Origin: CAVRCA01 sp963719345
Lineage (GTDB): Bacteria; Pseudomonadota; Alphaproteobacteria; Acetobacterales; Acetobacteraceae
Direction of reading: 5' to 3'
Assembly: GCA_963719345.1 (NCBI GenBank)
Contig: CAVRCA010000002.1
Coordinates: forward strand, 124,001-188,000
DNA length: 64,000 bases
The position numbers were made by a program, and so were the translations under genes. Positions 1-11,622 of this stretch are shown here, one piece after another (position 1 is the first letter of the stretch; every line of letters begins with the position of its first letter). The notes under the pieces are model-generated. The model searched no databases and was not told the origin of the DNA. It saw only the letters and a list, made by a program, of their open reading frames with translations.

Positions 1-233
1 GCGTTGAAGGTAATCAGCGTATAGGTGTCCTTCACGCCGGGAAGGGTCTGCACCCTCTCGGTGACGAACCGTCCGACGTCCTGCTCATTGTCGAGGTAGA
101 ACTTGGCCAGCAGGTCGTACTGCCCGGAGGTGGAGTACATCTCCGACATCTGCTCGATCGAGTCGGCCGCCTCCTGCGCCACCGCGTAGGCCTTGCCCAT
201 CTCGCACTTGATCTGCACGAAGATCGCCCGCAT
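1..233 (-). CDS. Lrp/AsnC ligand-binding domain protein, 3' end outside window
   Basis: Partial gene of at least 77 codons. It starts with MRAIFVQIKCEMGKAY and has the alternating strand/helix pattern of the AsnC_trans_reg (RAM) domain, including SGQYDLLAKFYL and VQTLPGVKDTYTL. The protein begins directly at this domain, with no N-terminal helix-turn-helix, so it is probably a stand-alone ligand-binding module. Such proteins are known to bind amino acids and form oligomers with or beside Lrp regulators. It is divergent from the thiamine-diphosphate enzyme on the right. The end is not visible, so full length is unknown. Confidence 0.8.
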   Translation of the reverse strand, partial: MRAIFVQIKCEMGKAYAVAQEAADSIEQMSEMYSTSGQYDLLAKFYLDNEQDVGRFVTERVQTLPGVKDTYTLITFN

Positions 234-343
234 CGCCGTTCCTCCCGCTGCGCCGGCCAGCATGGCACCGGGCGCGCCGCCGCACTGTCGTCCAAGGACA
301 GGCGTGCCCGAGGACAGGCGTCGCGAGGATCAGGGAGGGCCGC

Positions 344-2035
344 ATGGAAGCCGCACAAGCACGCCCCGGACAGGCACGTAAGGGCCGCGCCGGCGGCCGC
401 ATTCTCGCCGACGCGCTGGTCGCACAGGGGATCGACCACGTCTTTTCCGTTCCCGGCGAGAGCTTTCTCGACACGCTCGACGGCCTCTACGACGTGTCGG
501 CGACAAACTGAAGCTGGTGACCTGCCGGTTCGAGGCGGGGGCGGTGAACATGGCCGACGCCTACGGCAAGCTGACCGGCCGGCCGGCGGCGGCGTTCGTC
601 ACGCGCGGGCCGGGCGCCTGCCACGGCGCGATCGGCGTGCACATCGCGATGCAGGACAGCACGCCGATGCTGCTGTTCGTCGGCCAGATCCCGTTCGAGG
701 AGACCGACCGCGAGAGCTTCCAGGAGATCGACTATCGCCGGATGTTCGGCCCGCTCGCCAAATGGGTGACGCAGATCGACGAGGCGAAGCGCATTCCCGA
801 GATCGTCGCGCACGCGGTGGACGTCGCCACCTCCGGCCGGCCCGGCCCGGTGGTGATCGCGCTGTCGGAGGAGATGCAGCGGCACATGGTCGGACGTGCC
901 CGACCGGCCGCGCATCCCGGTCGCCGCGCCGCATCCCGACCCGGCGGCGCTCGAGCAAATGCTGGCGCTGCTGGCGCGGCTCGCCGGCCGCTCGGCGTCC
1001 TCGGCGGCTCCTGCTGGACGGCCGGAGGGGCGGGCGCCATCCGCGACTTCCTGCTCGCGCAACGACATCCCGGTGGCCGTCGGTTTCCGCCGTCAGGCGC
1101 TGTACGACGGCACGCTGGCCAATTTCGTCGGCGATCTCGGCGTCGGCGCCGACCCGGCGCTGGTCGCAAAAGCGAAGGAGGCGGACCTGATCCTGGCGAT
1201 CGGCACGCGGCTCGGCGAGGCGGTGACGCAGGGCTACACGCTGTTCGACGCGGCGCGGCGAGCGCGCCGATCGTCCACGTCTATCCCGAGGGCGGCGAGA
1301 TCGGCCGCGTGTTCCGCCCGGCGCTCGGCATCGTCCCGACCTCAACGCGTTCGCCGTCGCCGCCGCCGCGCTGCGAGCCGGTGCGGGCGAACTGGGACGG
1401 CTGGACCGAGGAACTGCGTGGGTTGCGCGAGGCGCAACGGGAGGTGCCGGACTATGCAGGCGCGCTCAATCTCGGCCATGCGATGCGCGAATTGGAGAGA
1501 CTGTTGGCGCCGGACGCCATCGTGACCACGGATGCCGGCAATTTCGCCGGCTGGCCGACGCGGTTCATGAATTTCGGCGAGCACCAGCGCTACATCGGCC
1601 CCACCAACGGCGCGATGGGCTACAGCGTGCCAGCCGCGGTCGGCGCCAAGATCGCGTTCCCCGACCGCATGGTGGTGAGCTTCGTCGGCGACGGCGGTTT
1701 CTTGATGACCGGACAGGAGATCGCCACCGCCTTCCACCACGGCGTCGCGCCCATCGTGCTGGTGTTCAACAACGCGATGTACGGCACGATGCGGATGTAC
1801 CAGGAGCGCGCCTATCCTGGCCGCGTCTCCGGCACCGCGCTTGACCAACCCGGATTTCGCCAAGTTCATCGAGGCGTTCGGCGGCCACGGCGAGGTGGTG
1901 ACGGAGACCGCCGGCTTCGCCCCGGCGTTCCGCCGCGCCGTCGAGAGCGGCCGGCCGGCGGTGATCGAGTTGCGGATGAACCCCGAGCAGATCACCACGC
2001 GCGGTACCATCGCCGATCTGCGCACTCAGCGCTGA
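344..2035 (+). CDS. Thiamine-diphosphate-dependent enzyme, acetolactate synthase-like (frameshifted)
   Basis: Reads as one ThDP enzyme of about 560 residues only if several frame changes are allowed (near 510, 890, 1000-1070, 1250-1370 and 1840). The N-terminal Pyr domain has SVPGESFLDTLDGLYD and RFEAGAVNMADAYGKL with the catalytic Glu position. The central domain has AIGTRLGEAVTQGYTLFD. The C-terminal PP domain has GDGGFLMTGQEIATA followed by VFNNAMYGTMRMYQE, the GDG-NN cofactor motif. The family includes acetolactate synthase, benzoylformate decarboxylase and related enzymes, and the substrate cannot be told from sequence. The ATG at 344 follows AGGGAGGGC. With so many breaks it is either a pseudogene or, as I favour, indel errors in very GC-rich DNA. 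Confidence 0.75.
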
Positions 2036-2098
2036 CGCGCGGCCTCGGCCCGCTCGTGCTTTACTGCCTCCGCCGCACCACCTATCACCTGCGCCGCA

Positions 2099-2172
2099 TG
2101 GGGCGTCGCCAAGCGGTAAGGCACCGGATTTTGATTCCGGCATGCGGAGGTTCGAATCCTCCCGCCCCAGCC
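2099..2172 (+). tRNA. tRNA-Gln (UUG anticodon)
   Basis: A full cloverleaf can be drawn. The acceptor stem TGGGGCG (2099-2105) pairs with CGCCCCA (2163-2169). The anticodon stem CCGGA/TCCGG encloses loop TTTTGAT with anticodon TTG at 2131-2133. The T arm is GGAGG-TTCGAAT-CCTCC. The discriminator is G2170 and the CCA end is not encoded (GCCG follows). The U-G...A-G acceptor pattern fits glutamine tRNAs. It lies between the ThDP enzyme and a small exported protein. Confidence 0.95.
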
Positions 2173-2226
2173 GCCGAACCGTCCCCGCCGGCCCGCGTTG
2201 GCTGCATCCGTAGAGGGGAAACGCCG

Positions 2227-2691
2227 ATGTCGCGCACGATCGTAACCGCTGCTCTCTCGCTCTGGCTCGCTGTCCCGCTCACCGCCGGCATGGCCGACGC
2301 AGCCGAGACGGAAGCGGCGAAAGCCAATCCGGCGCAGATGCGGGATTTCACCCTGCGCAACGAGACCGACCAGACGATCGTCGACGCCCATGCCCGCACC
2401 AAGACCGGCAAGGACATCAACGTGACGGCGCTGAATGGCCAGATCGCCTCGCGCGAAGGCCAGAATTTCCCGGTGGACGCCGCCGACTGCCTGGAATCGG
2501 TGCAGGTCAAGTTCAAGGATGGACGCACTCTCGCGCGCGATAACCTCAACGACTGCAAGGACCCGCGCATCGTCGCCCGGAACCAGGAGCTTACGGTCGA
2601 AACCGGCGCCGGCGGCCCGCTTCACGTGCCCGGCGGACACGACGAGGTGCCGGGCAAGAGCCCCCCGGTGCCGTCCCAGCAGCGGCAGTAG
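2227..2691 (+). CDS. Small exported protein of unknown function
   Basis: 154 residues. Residues 1-26 form a Sec signal peptide (MSRTIVTAALSLWLAVPLTA, then cleavage near ADA-AE). The mature part starts with a motif reading MRDFTLRNETDQTIVDAHA, as seen in small periplasmic beta-rich proteins. It has two Cys (DCLESVQVKF and NDCKDP) that could form a disulfide, and ends in a Pro/Gly/Gln-rich tail. The start is supported by GAGGGGAA seven bases upstream. No enzymatic motif is seen. It sits alone between tRNA-Gln and a convergent ankyrin gene. Confidence 0.7.
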   Translation: MSRTIVTAALSLWLAVPLTAGMADAAETEAAKANPAQMRDFTLRNETDQTIVDAHARTKTGKDINVTALNGQIASREGQNFPVDAADCLESVQVKFKDGRTLARDNLNDCKDPRIVARNQELTVETGAGGPLHVPGGHDEVPGKSPPVPSQQRQ

Positions 2692-2730
2692 AAGTACCAA
2701 CCACGCCGGCGATCCCGGCGCGGCACTCCG

Positions 2731-3381
2731 TCAGCGCGCGGGAGCGGCCCGGCCCGGATCGAAGCCGAGGAAGCCAGCCGACGGGATCGGCGTGCCGCCG
2801 TCGCCGGCGAACAGTCGCGGCGTCTGCGGGGCAGGAGCTGCCGCCGTTTTGCGGACCGCCGAGGTGGGCAGCCGCTCCGCCCGCTGCGAGTGCGACAGCC
2901 TGGCAGCGCCCGGTTTGGCAGCCCCGGGTTTGGCAGCGCCCGAAGTTTCGGCCGCCTTGGTCGGCCGGGCAGCCCCCTGGTCGCCGGCGCGCAGCGACAG
3001 CAGCAGGAACGCGATATTGTTGCGTCCGAGATCGACGGCCAGCTCCATCGGCGTCATGCCAAGGAGATTGTGTCCCTGCAGGTCGGCGCCGCGCCCGATC
3101 GCATCGCGCGCCGAGGTGATGTCGCCGCGATTGATGGCATCGAACAGCGCGTCGGTGGGCGGAACGTCGGTCGCCTGCTTCTCGGCCGGCGTCACCCGGT
3201 CGCTGTCGGTCTGTGCGCCCGGCAGGGCAGGGGGCGGCGGCGGCGCGGGCTTCGCCTGCTGCTGCTTGCCACCAAGACCGGGCCCCGCCATCAACTGCGC
3301 CTGAGCCGCCTGGGTCAGCAGGCCGACGCCGAGCGCGGTCATGCCGACGACCAGACCGAGACGAATGTGAGTTGTTTTCAT
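2731..3381 (-). CDS. Exported ankyrin-repeat protein
   Basis: 216 residues. A signal peptide (MKTTHIRLGLVVGMTALGVG... to AQAQ) is followed by a Pro-rich linker (KPAPPPPPALPG). About two ankyrin repeats follow at residues 75-130: DALFDAINRGDITSARDAIGR, then GHNLLGMTPMELAVDLGRNN with the typical TPLxLA-like turn. The C-terminal third is low-complexity, with tandem GAAKPG units that read as a slipped repeat in the DNA. Ankyrin repeats mediate protein contacts, so a periplasmic scaffold role is inference. It is convergent with the exported protein on its left. Confidence 0.75.
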   Translation of the reverse strand: MKTTHIRLGLVVGMTALGVGLLTQAAQAQLMAGPGLGGKQQQAKPAPPPPPALPGAQTDSDRVTPAEKQATDVPPTDALFDAINRGDITSARDAIGRGADLQGHNLLGMTPMELAVDLGRNNIAFLLLSLRAGDQGAARPTKAAETSGAAKPGAAKPGAARLSHSQRAERLPTSAVRKTAAAPAPQTPRLFAGDGGTPIPSAGFLGFDPGRAAPAR

Positions 3382-3426
3382 TGCCCTACCATAAGCGGGA
3401 TTGCGCAGCCGGGGAACGCTCGCCCA

Positions 3427-3926
3427 TCACGCCTGGTTAAGCCACCAGAATCCGGCGTTGAGGTAGGCGGCAAAGCCGGTCCATGCGAGATACGGCAGCA
3501 TCAACAGGGCGGCGGGGCGGCTGATCCGGGCGAACAAGCGGATCGTCTCGATGGTCAGCACCAGCATCGCGGCAATGACCAGGAGGGCAAGGTCGGTGCG
3601 GTGGAGGCCGAAGAACGCCGGGGTCCAGAGTGCATTGGCCAGCAGCTGCCAGCCCCACAGCCGGATCGGCCGTGCCGCGCCGGCGCGCCGCCAGACCAGC
3701 CAGCCGGCGATCCCGATGAGCACGTAAAGGGTGAGCCAGACCGGCGCGAACAGCCAGTTGGGCGGGGTCAACGGCGGCCGGTTGAGTGCCAAGTACCACG
3801 TGCCGAGGCTGGTCGCCGTGACCCCGCCCTCGGCCAAGCCGACCAGCAGGCACAAGCCCACGAACCCCACCAGAGCAAGCAGGGGGGAGACGGGAACCGA
3901 GGACCCCGGAAAGTAGCCCGGTTCAT
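3427..3926 (-). CDS. tspO: TspO/MBR family tryptophan-rich sensory protein
   Basis: Five-helix TspO fold. Signature segments are LNRPPLTPPNWLFAPVW (the WxPP/P-rich loop after helix 1), LLANALWTPAFFGL and YLAWTGFAAYLN, with the family's Trp-rich loops. TspO proteins bind porphyrins and cholesterol-like ligands in the outer or cytoplasmic membrane and modulate tetrapyrrole or stress responses. The frame carrying the conserved part stays open to 4080 without a convincing start. An ATG at 3926 in the next frame joins it across a G6 run at 3891-3896, so a one-base indel there is likely and the N-terminus is uncertain. Confidence 0.75.
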
Positions 3927-4045
3927 GGGGATCGCTGCTGTTTAGGAAAACACGATCCTTTCTTGCTCCGGCAGGCTCGCCTCGGGCAGGCTGATGGGAC
4001 CGATTTGGGCGGCTGCCCGAGGCATACAAGCCGCTTCTCCCTACG

Positions 4046-6146
4046 TCATGCCCCTTCGCGCCGCCACGCGACGAGCGCAAGCCCCAAAATCAGCGGCAGT
4101 GCCAGCCAGGGCGGCAACAATGCGAGACGTGGCGACGCCGGTCACGATGTGGTCGTGCCGACGCTGCAAGCCGATCCAGCCGCTGCCGGACGCCTCGCGG
4201 TCCGGTTCGGTGCGGCGCAGACTCGGCACGCTGGCATGCTCGGCGCCGGTGTCGAGCCAGTGGATGCCGCCGCCCGACGCGCGCGCCAGCTTGCCGAGCA
4301 GCGTGCCGGTGGCCCGCAGATCGGCGAGTTCCGGTGGATTGGCGGCACCGGCGGCGGCGTAGGCGGTGCGCGTCCCGTCGCTGACCCGCCATACCCCCGG
4401 CGGCGTCGCGGGATGGCCGGCGGTGGTGTGGCCGGGCGCGACCTGCGTCAAACCCATGCGTCTCGGAGCGGCCCTCCGGGTCGGTCACGGTGACGGTTGC
4501 CGAGCCGGGCGCCTCCGGTTCGGTGGAGCGGCGGTCGATCTGCAGCCGCCCGGCCTCGACGCGCGCGGTCAGCGCGTTCTCCTCGAGCTCCGGTTCCTTC
4601 ATCAGCCAGTGCGCGACGCGGCGGAGCAGCTCGGCCTGCGGGCCGCCGCCCTCATGGCCGCGCGACCACAGCCAGATCTGGTCGGACAGCAGCAGCGCCG
4701 CCCGCCCCTCGCCGACCCGGTCCGTCACCAGCAACGGCGATCCCGTCGGGGCTGCTCATCAGCACCTCGCCGTGTACCTCGGCGGGCTCGATCCGGCGAT
4801 ACCAGGAGCCCCAGGTCGGCGGTTTGCCGGGGTGCGGTGTCCTGCAGGCCCTCGGTCACCGGATGGCGCATCGCCGAGCGGCGTCACCTGCGGGGCGGAA
4901 GGCGCCATCGACGACCGCGTTCACCCCGGCCGGGCGCGCCGGCAGCACGTCGCCGAGCGGGCGTCGCGGCAAGGCTGGCGGCGCCGGAGAACTCGGGACC
5001 GACCTCAGCAGCAGCGCGCCGCCCTCCGCCACGTAGTCGGCGATGTTGCGCAGATAGGGCAACGGCAGCAGGCCGCGGTTCTGGAACCGGTCGAGGATGA
5101 TGAGGTCGAACTCCTTGATCTTGACCTGGAACAGCTCGCGCACCGGAAAGGCGATCAGCGCCAGCTCGTTCAACGGCGTCAGATCGTCTTTTTCCGGCGG
5201 CCGCAGGATGGTGAAGTGCACCAGGTCCACGGCCGGGTCGGCTTTCAGCAGCCGCCGCCAGGTGCGCTCGCCGGAATGCGGTTCTCCGGAGATCAGCAGC
5301 ACGCGCAGGCGGTCGCGCACGCCGTTGATCTCGACCACCGCGCGGTTGTTGAGGGTGGAGACCTCGCCGGGCAGCGCGTCGGCCTGCATCTCGATCACGG
5401 TCGGGCCGCCGCGGGTGATCGGGATGTCGATCTGGTGCTCGATCCCGATCGGCACGCTTTCGACGAGCGGCGGCTCGCCGTCGCGGCGGATGGTCAGCCG
5501 CGCCGCGCCGGACGGGTGCGCGACGCCGAGATCGTCGATGGCGACACGGATCGCGACGGACTTGCCGACGATGCCGTAGCGAGGGCGCCTCGATGACGCG
5601 CAGCCGCCGATCGGTCTGCTCGCCGCGCGCCGGGACCAGCACGTTGAACGGCGCGCCGCCGGGCGCCGCGTCGGGGATGTCGTGCACCTGCCCGTCGGTG
5701 ACGGCGATCACGCCGGCCAGCCGGGAGCGCGGGATGTCGGCGAGCGCCCGGTCGACGCCGGCGAACAGCCTGGTGCCGGCGTTGCCGGACTCCGGGATGG
5801 TGATGGTGCGCAGCTCAAGGCCGGGCAGCTTGGCCGCCTGCGCCTCGATCGCGGCGCGGGTCTCGTCGGCGAGCCGGGCGCGGTTGCCGACCTGCATCGA
5901 GGCGGTCTGGTCGACCACGAGCAGGCCGATGTCGGGCAGCGCCTCGCGCGTCTCCTGCACGAGGCGCGGCCCGGCAAGCCAGAGCAGCAGGGCGGCGAAG
6001 GCGAGGGTCCGCCACGCCGTCCCCCGCGCCCGGCGCCAGATGGCCGGGGCGAGGGCGAGCAGGCAGAGCGCCGCCAGCAGGCCCAGCAGCCACGGCGGAA
6101 CCAGCGGGTCGAAGCGGAGTGCCGCGATGGCCTGCTCGGGGTGCAT
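4046..6146 (-). CDS. Large membrane protein with glutamine-amidotransferase-like domain, MoxR/DUF58 operon (frameshifted)
   Basis: About 695 residues when read across at least five frame changes (near 5580, 4990, 4880-4740, 4455 and 4120). It starts MHPEQAIAALRFDPLVPPW with two N-terminal membrane helices. A VWA-like segment follows (DIGLLVVDQTASMQVGNRAR; the Asp-x-Thr-x-Ser metal-site pattern is degenerate), then a class-I glutamine-amidotransferase-like fold (VLLISGEPHSGERTWRRLL, FDLIILDRFQNRGLL, YVAEGGALLL). The last helix, ALLPPWLALPLILG, ends WRREGA. This is the usual last gene of MoxR-DUF58-DUF4159 operons. Its biochemical role is unknown. It starts one base after the stop of the DUF4159 gene. 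Confidence 0.7.
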
Positions 6147-6147
6147 G

Positions 6148-8834
6148 CTACTGGCCCAGCCGTTCGAGGATGGCCGGGATGTGTACCTGGTCGCCTTTGT
6201 AGTTGCCGGTCAGTGCGTACATCACGAGGTTGACCCCGAAGCGATAGGCGATCGTCCGCTGGCGCGACCCGCCCGGGATCACCGCGTATGGGTTGTGGCC
6301 GGCCTCGTCGGTGGCCCAGGCGGCGGCCCAGTCGTTGCCGCCGATGATCACCGGGCTCACGCTGTCGTTGGCGCGGTCCTGGTCGCGCTGCACCCAGACC
6401 GTCTCGCCGGTGTAGCGGCCCGGAAAATCCTGCAGCAGGTAGAACGCCCGCGCCAGCACGTGCTCGGTGGTCAGGGGTGCCAGCGGCGGGATGCTGAGGC
6501 CCCCTGCCACGCGGCGCAGCGCCGACCCGGTGCCAGGGGCGAACCCCGCGCCGCTGCCGCTGTCGCGGGTGTCGACCAGGATGATGCCGCCCCGGCTCAT
6601 GTAGTCGTTGAGCGCCGCCGTCGCCGCCGACCCCAGGGGCTGGGCGTCCGCCGTGATCGGCCAGTAGAGCAGCGGGTAGAAGCTGAGGTCGTCCTGGCCC
6701 GGCACGACGGCATCGGGCTCCACCAGGGTCGCGGCGGTGCGCCGGTTGACGTAATCGGACAGGCCCTCGAGGCCGGCGCGGGACACCCCGTCCACCTGCT
6801 CGTCGCCGGTGACGATGTAGGCGAGGCGGGTGGCGAGCGCGGGCGGCTGGTTCTGCTCGAGCGCGCCGGCCGGGCCAGGGGAAAAACCGAGCAGCAGGAC
6901 GATCGCGGCGGCGGCGCTCCGGCGCAGCAGCCCGCGCACCGCCAGCGAGATCAGCAGGTCGGCGGCCAGCAGCGCGACGGCGCACGGCGAGCAGCCAGGG
7001 GCCGATGGCCCGTTCGGGGGCTGCCGCCGAGATCCCTTCGACCCGCGCCCCGGCGACCGGCGGCGCAGCGCGCGGCAGCGGCAGGGTGGTGCCGAGGTTG
7101 AGCGCCCGCCGGCCGTTCTCCGGTCCGTAGAGCCCGGGCGGATGGAGCGGCGAGACCGGGGTGGTCCCAAACCCGTCGGCGGCCAGGCCGGTCGCCGCCG
7201 GCGGTGGCGGCCCCAGGGTCGCGAACCCGTCCAGCGTTTCCGCCGGCGCGAGCACGGTGTGCGGCGGCGTGCCCGCCACGCCGACCGACAGCTCCACCAG
7301 ACGTCGCAGCATGTCGACGAACAGGCCGGACAGCGGCAGGTTGGACCAGTCGGCGTTGGCGGTGACGTGGAACAGCACGATCCGCCCGGCGCCCCGCGCC
7401 TCCTCGGTGACCAGCGGCGTGCCGTCGGCCAGCGTCGCCCAGCTATGCTGCGCCAGGGTGGCGGAGGGCTCGGCCAGCACCTGTCGGGCCACCTTGACCT
7501 CGTCGGGTATGGCGAGGCCGGCGAACGGCGTGGTGTCGCCGAAGGGGGCGAGACCGGCGGGCTGGCTCCACGACAGCGCCCCGCCAAGCTGCCGTTCCCC
7601 CGCGAGCAGACGGACCGGCAGCAGCGGATCCGGCTGGTCGGCCTGTTGCTCGGCCATGCGCGGTCCGGCGAAGCGGATCAGCAACCCGCCGTGCTCGACG
7701 AAGCGGGTGATCGCATCGCGTTCCTCGCCGGGCGGCAGCGGCCGATCGGCCAGGATCAGCACGGAGAGGTCGCGCGCCAGCAGGGTTTTCAGGTCGCCCT
7801 CCCGCACCTCGGTGTACGGCGAGAGGGCGCGGCGGAGATAGAACAGAGATCCCGTGAGCGGCGCTTCGGCGGCGGCGAGATCGCCGGCGATCAGCCCGAC
7901 GGGACGCAGCCGCCAGCGCTCGTCGAGCAGCAAGACCTCGCCGGCCGAGGCCGGTCCCTCGAGCACCAGCCTGGCGAGCCGGTTGCGCAGCTCCGTCGGC
8001 AGGGCGATCGGGATTTCGGCCGTGGGGGCGCCGGCCGGCACCTCGACCGATGCGCGCGCCAGCGTGCGGCCGTCGCCGCTCTGCGCCAGCACGCTCGCCT
8101 GGCTTGCCGCCGGCTGCGGCACCTGGGCGAGGCGCGCCACCAGCCGATCGGGCTCCGAGCGTGGGGGCAGCAGCACGCGCACCGGCGGCGTGTCGCAGCA
8201 CAGTTCGGTGACGGCGCCGGCACGGGCCAACGCCCCGGCGAAGTCGGGATAGGACGGGCCGTCGTCCAGGCCGTCGCTGAGATAGGCGATCGCCGTCCCG
8301 GCGTGGCTCCAGCCGCGCAGCGCGGCCGCTGACGCCGCCCGGTCCACCGGCCAGGGCTTGGGCCGCAGCGCTGCCAGCCGGGGCCGCAGGTCGACGACGG
8401 GCATGATCGCGGTGGGTTGCGGCGCGCCGCCGTTCTCGCTCGGGGCGGTGGCGAGCAGCGCGGCCGAACGCCCGGCCCGTTCGGCCCGATCGAGCACGGT
8501 TGTTGCGGCCTGCATCCGTCGGGGCCAGTCGGAGGCTGCCGCCCAGCCGTCGTCGACCACCAGCAGCAGCGGCCCCGAGCCGGGCAGGGCGGTCGCCGGC
8601 ATCCAGGACCGGCCGCGCCAGGGCGACGATGATCAGGCCGGCCGCCAGCAGCCGGAGCGCCAGCAGCCACCAGGGCGTCCGCGCGGCGGTCTCCTCGGTG
8701 ACCGGCAACCCGAGCAGCAGGCGGACGGCGGGGAAGGTTTCGCTGCGCGGCGCCGGCGGCGTCACCCGCAGCAACCACCACAGCAACGGCAGCGCGGCCA
8801 GCGCCAGCAGCACCCAAGGATAGACGAAGATCAC
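6148..8834 (-). CDS. BatA-type N-terminal domain plus DUF4159 membrane protein (frameshifted)
   Basis: About 895 residues with two frame changes (near 8590 and 6985). The N-terminus MIFVYPWVLLALAALPLLWW plus a second helix near residue 60 is the BatA N-terminal region. The middle has FVEHGGLLIRFAGPRMAE. The C-terminal DUF4159 domain has TRLAYIVTGDEQVDGVSRAG, LLYWPITADAQPL, YMSRGGIILVDTRD and RYTGETVWVQRD. Proteins of this kind accompany MoxR ATPases and are thought to help assemble or modify envelope complexes, but no activity is proven. It lies 25 bp after the DUF58 gene and one base before the amidotransferase-like gene, clearly one operon. Confidence 0.8.
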
Positions 8835-8859
8835 CGACGCGCCACCGCGTCGCCGGCCG

Positions 8860-9748
8860 TCATTGCGGCGCCAGCGCGGTGTAGAGCCGGAGCAGCGCGG
8901 CCTCCGGTGGGTGGTCGGTGCGGTGCACGCCGAAGCTGAAGCCAGCCGCCGAGCAGATGCTGGCCAGCCCCGCCTGATGCGCGGCCAGGCGGCGGCCGTA
9001 TTCGTCCCGGATGGTTTCCACCCGCGGGATCAGCGCGTCGGCCTCGCGCCGCGTGCCGCGGAACCGGATGCGGCCGGTATAGGGGAGCACAGCCTCGGCG
9101 GGATCGAGCACCTGCAGCAGATGGCCGCTGACCGGGGTGCCGGCAAGCCGGCCGATGCTCGCCTGGACGTCCTCCAGGGGCGACAAAAAATCGCCGAACA
9201 GCACGACCCGGGCATGGCGCGGCAGCGGCAGGCTGGGCGGCAGTCCCTCGGTCTCCGCCGTCGCCCCCGCCAACGTGGTCGCGAGCCGGTCAAGCCCGGC
9301 CCGGCCGGCGATCGGACGGGCGCCGGGCTCCATGAGCAGGACCCGCTCGCCGCCGCGAAGCAGCAGAGAGGCGAGGGCGAGCAGCAGCAGCTCCGCCCGC
9401 TCGTGCTTGCCGGTCGTCGATCCCTGCGAGCGCCAGCGCATGGTGGAGCCGCCGTCGCGCCAGAGTGCGACCGTCTGCGCCGCCTCCCACTCGGTTTCCC
9501 GCACGAAGGCGCGTTCACCCTTGGCCGATTGTCGCCAGTCGATGCGGCCGATGGCATCGCCGGGGACAAACGGACGGAACTGCCAGAAACTGTCGCCCTG
9601 GCCGACCCGGCGGCGGCCGTGGACGCCTTGCGCGACCGTCATCGCGACCCGCTCGGCGGCGACCAGCAGCGCCGGCAACCGGTGGGCGAGCGCCTCGGCC
9701 CGCCGCGCCGCCGAGTGGCCCGCCGGAATCCCGGCCGGAATGCGCGGA

Positions 9749-9756
<8 letters not shown>
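8860..9756 (-). CDS. DUF58 domain protein
   Basis: 298 residues, intact. The DUF58 signature is present: GRRRVGQGDSFWQFRPFVPG then DAIGRIDWRQSAKGERAFVRE (about residues 50-90). The rest is a VWA-like half (LLLLALASLLLRGGERVLLM). DUF58 proteins are the standard partner of MoxR ATPases and are proposed substrates or adaptors in metal-centre or envelope-complex assembly. Its start overlaps the end of moxR by 8 bp, so the two are probably translationally coupled. Confidence 0.9.
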
Positions 9757-10771
<1,015 letters not shown>

Positions 10772-10948
10772 GCGGGCTCCTGCTTTCCCTTTTGGCCCGT
10801 TGCATCGCACGAGGCACTTACACGGGCAGGGGGATGCTACCTATATCGGCCCTGCCATAGGAAGCAGGACGACACCCAGGGACGCGGACGTGAACGACCG
10901 GCCCGTCCCGTGTCGTCTATTGGTTGAACACAGGGAAGGGATCGGAAC

Positions 10949-11548
10949 ATGGGGACCAGTCTGGTGTCTCACGCGGCGCCCCCTCAACCCTCGGCACCTC
11001 AGTCGGTGGGGCCGACCGCCCGACCCAAGCGCGTCCCCGTCGATTGCGGCAACCTGCCGTTCCTGATCAAGCGTGACGGCACCTGGCTCTATCGCGGCAC
11101 TCCGATCAACCGGAAGGAACTGGTCTGCCTGTTCGCCAGCGTGCTCAAGCGCGAGGCGGACGGCGGGTATATCCTCGAGACCCCCGCCGAGCGTGGCCGG
11201 ATCGAGGTCGAGGATGTCCCGTTCGTCGCCGTCGAGCTGGACTGGGCCGGCGACGGATGCCAGCAGACGCTGTCGTTCCGCACCAACGTTGATGAGGTCG
11301 TGACACTCGGCCCCGAGCACCCGCTGCGGGTCGCGCACGACATCCTGACCTGCGAGCCGACGCCCTACATCAAGGTGCGCAAGGGGTTGGGCGATCTCGG
11401 CGTCGAGGCGCGGGTCAGCCGCGCCGTCTACTACGAACTCGTGGCGCTCGCGGTGCCCAAATGGGTCGGCTGCCAGCGCATGCTCGGCGTCTGGAGCCGG
11501 GGCAAATTTTTCCCCCTGGGCGAGTTGCCACCCGGCGAGGACGACTAG
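10949..11548 (+). CDS. DUF1285 domain protein
   Basis: 199 residues. The region from residue 35 has the DUF1285 pattern: IKRDGTWLYRGTPINRKELV, FASVLKREADGGYILETPAE, VEDVPFVAVELD and VPKWVGCQRMLGVWSRGKF. The first 30 residues are a Pro/Ser-rich extension. The start has GGGAAGGG nine bases upstream. The family is typical of alphaproteobacteria, has known structures but no assigned activity, and is usually found beside moxR and a CoA diphosphatase, as here. It is divergent from moxR across 177 bp that hold the promoters; an imperfect hairpin GGCAGGG/CCCTGCC lies at 10825-10856. Confidence 0.88.
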   Translation: MGTSLVSHAAPPQPSAPQSVGPTARPKRVPVDCGNLPFLIKRDGTWLYRGTPINRKELVCLFASVLKREADGGYILETPAERGRIEVEDVPFVAVELDWAGDGCQQTLSFRTNVDEVVTLGPEHPLRVAHDILTCEPTPYIKVRKGLGDLGVEARVSRAVYYELVALAVPKWVGCQRMLGVWSRGKFFPLGELPPGEDD

Positions 11549-11562
11549 GGAGCCGGCCGCGA

Positions 11563-11622
11563 TTGAACGTAACTGGTCTGAACGTCCCTGGTTTGAACGT
11601 CCCTGCTTTGAACGTCGAGGAA
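11563..11622 (+). repeat. Four 15-bp tandem repeats at the start of the CoA diphosphatase gene
   Basis: Units at 11563, 11578, 11593 and 11608. The core of units 2 and 3 is (C/T)TGAACGTCCCTG; units 1 and 4 diverge in their last half. The period is five codons, so copy-number change keeps the reading frame. Each unit begins with a potential TTG start (CTG in unit 2). Confidence 0.85.

Noticed and set aside
10825..10856. GGCAGGG/CCCTGCC inverted repeat between moxR and DUF1285 as terminator
   Set aside because: It lies between divergent starts, has an 18-base loop and no T-run, so it is not a terminator. It may be part of a promoter, but this is unsupported.
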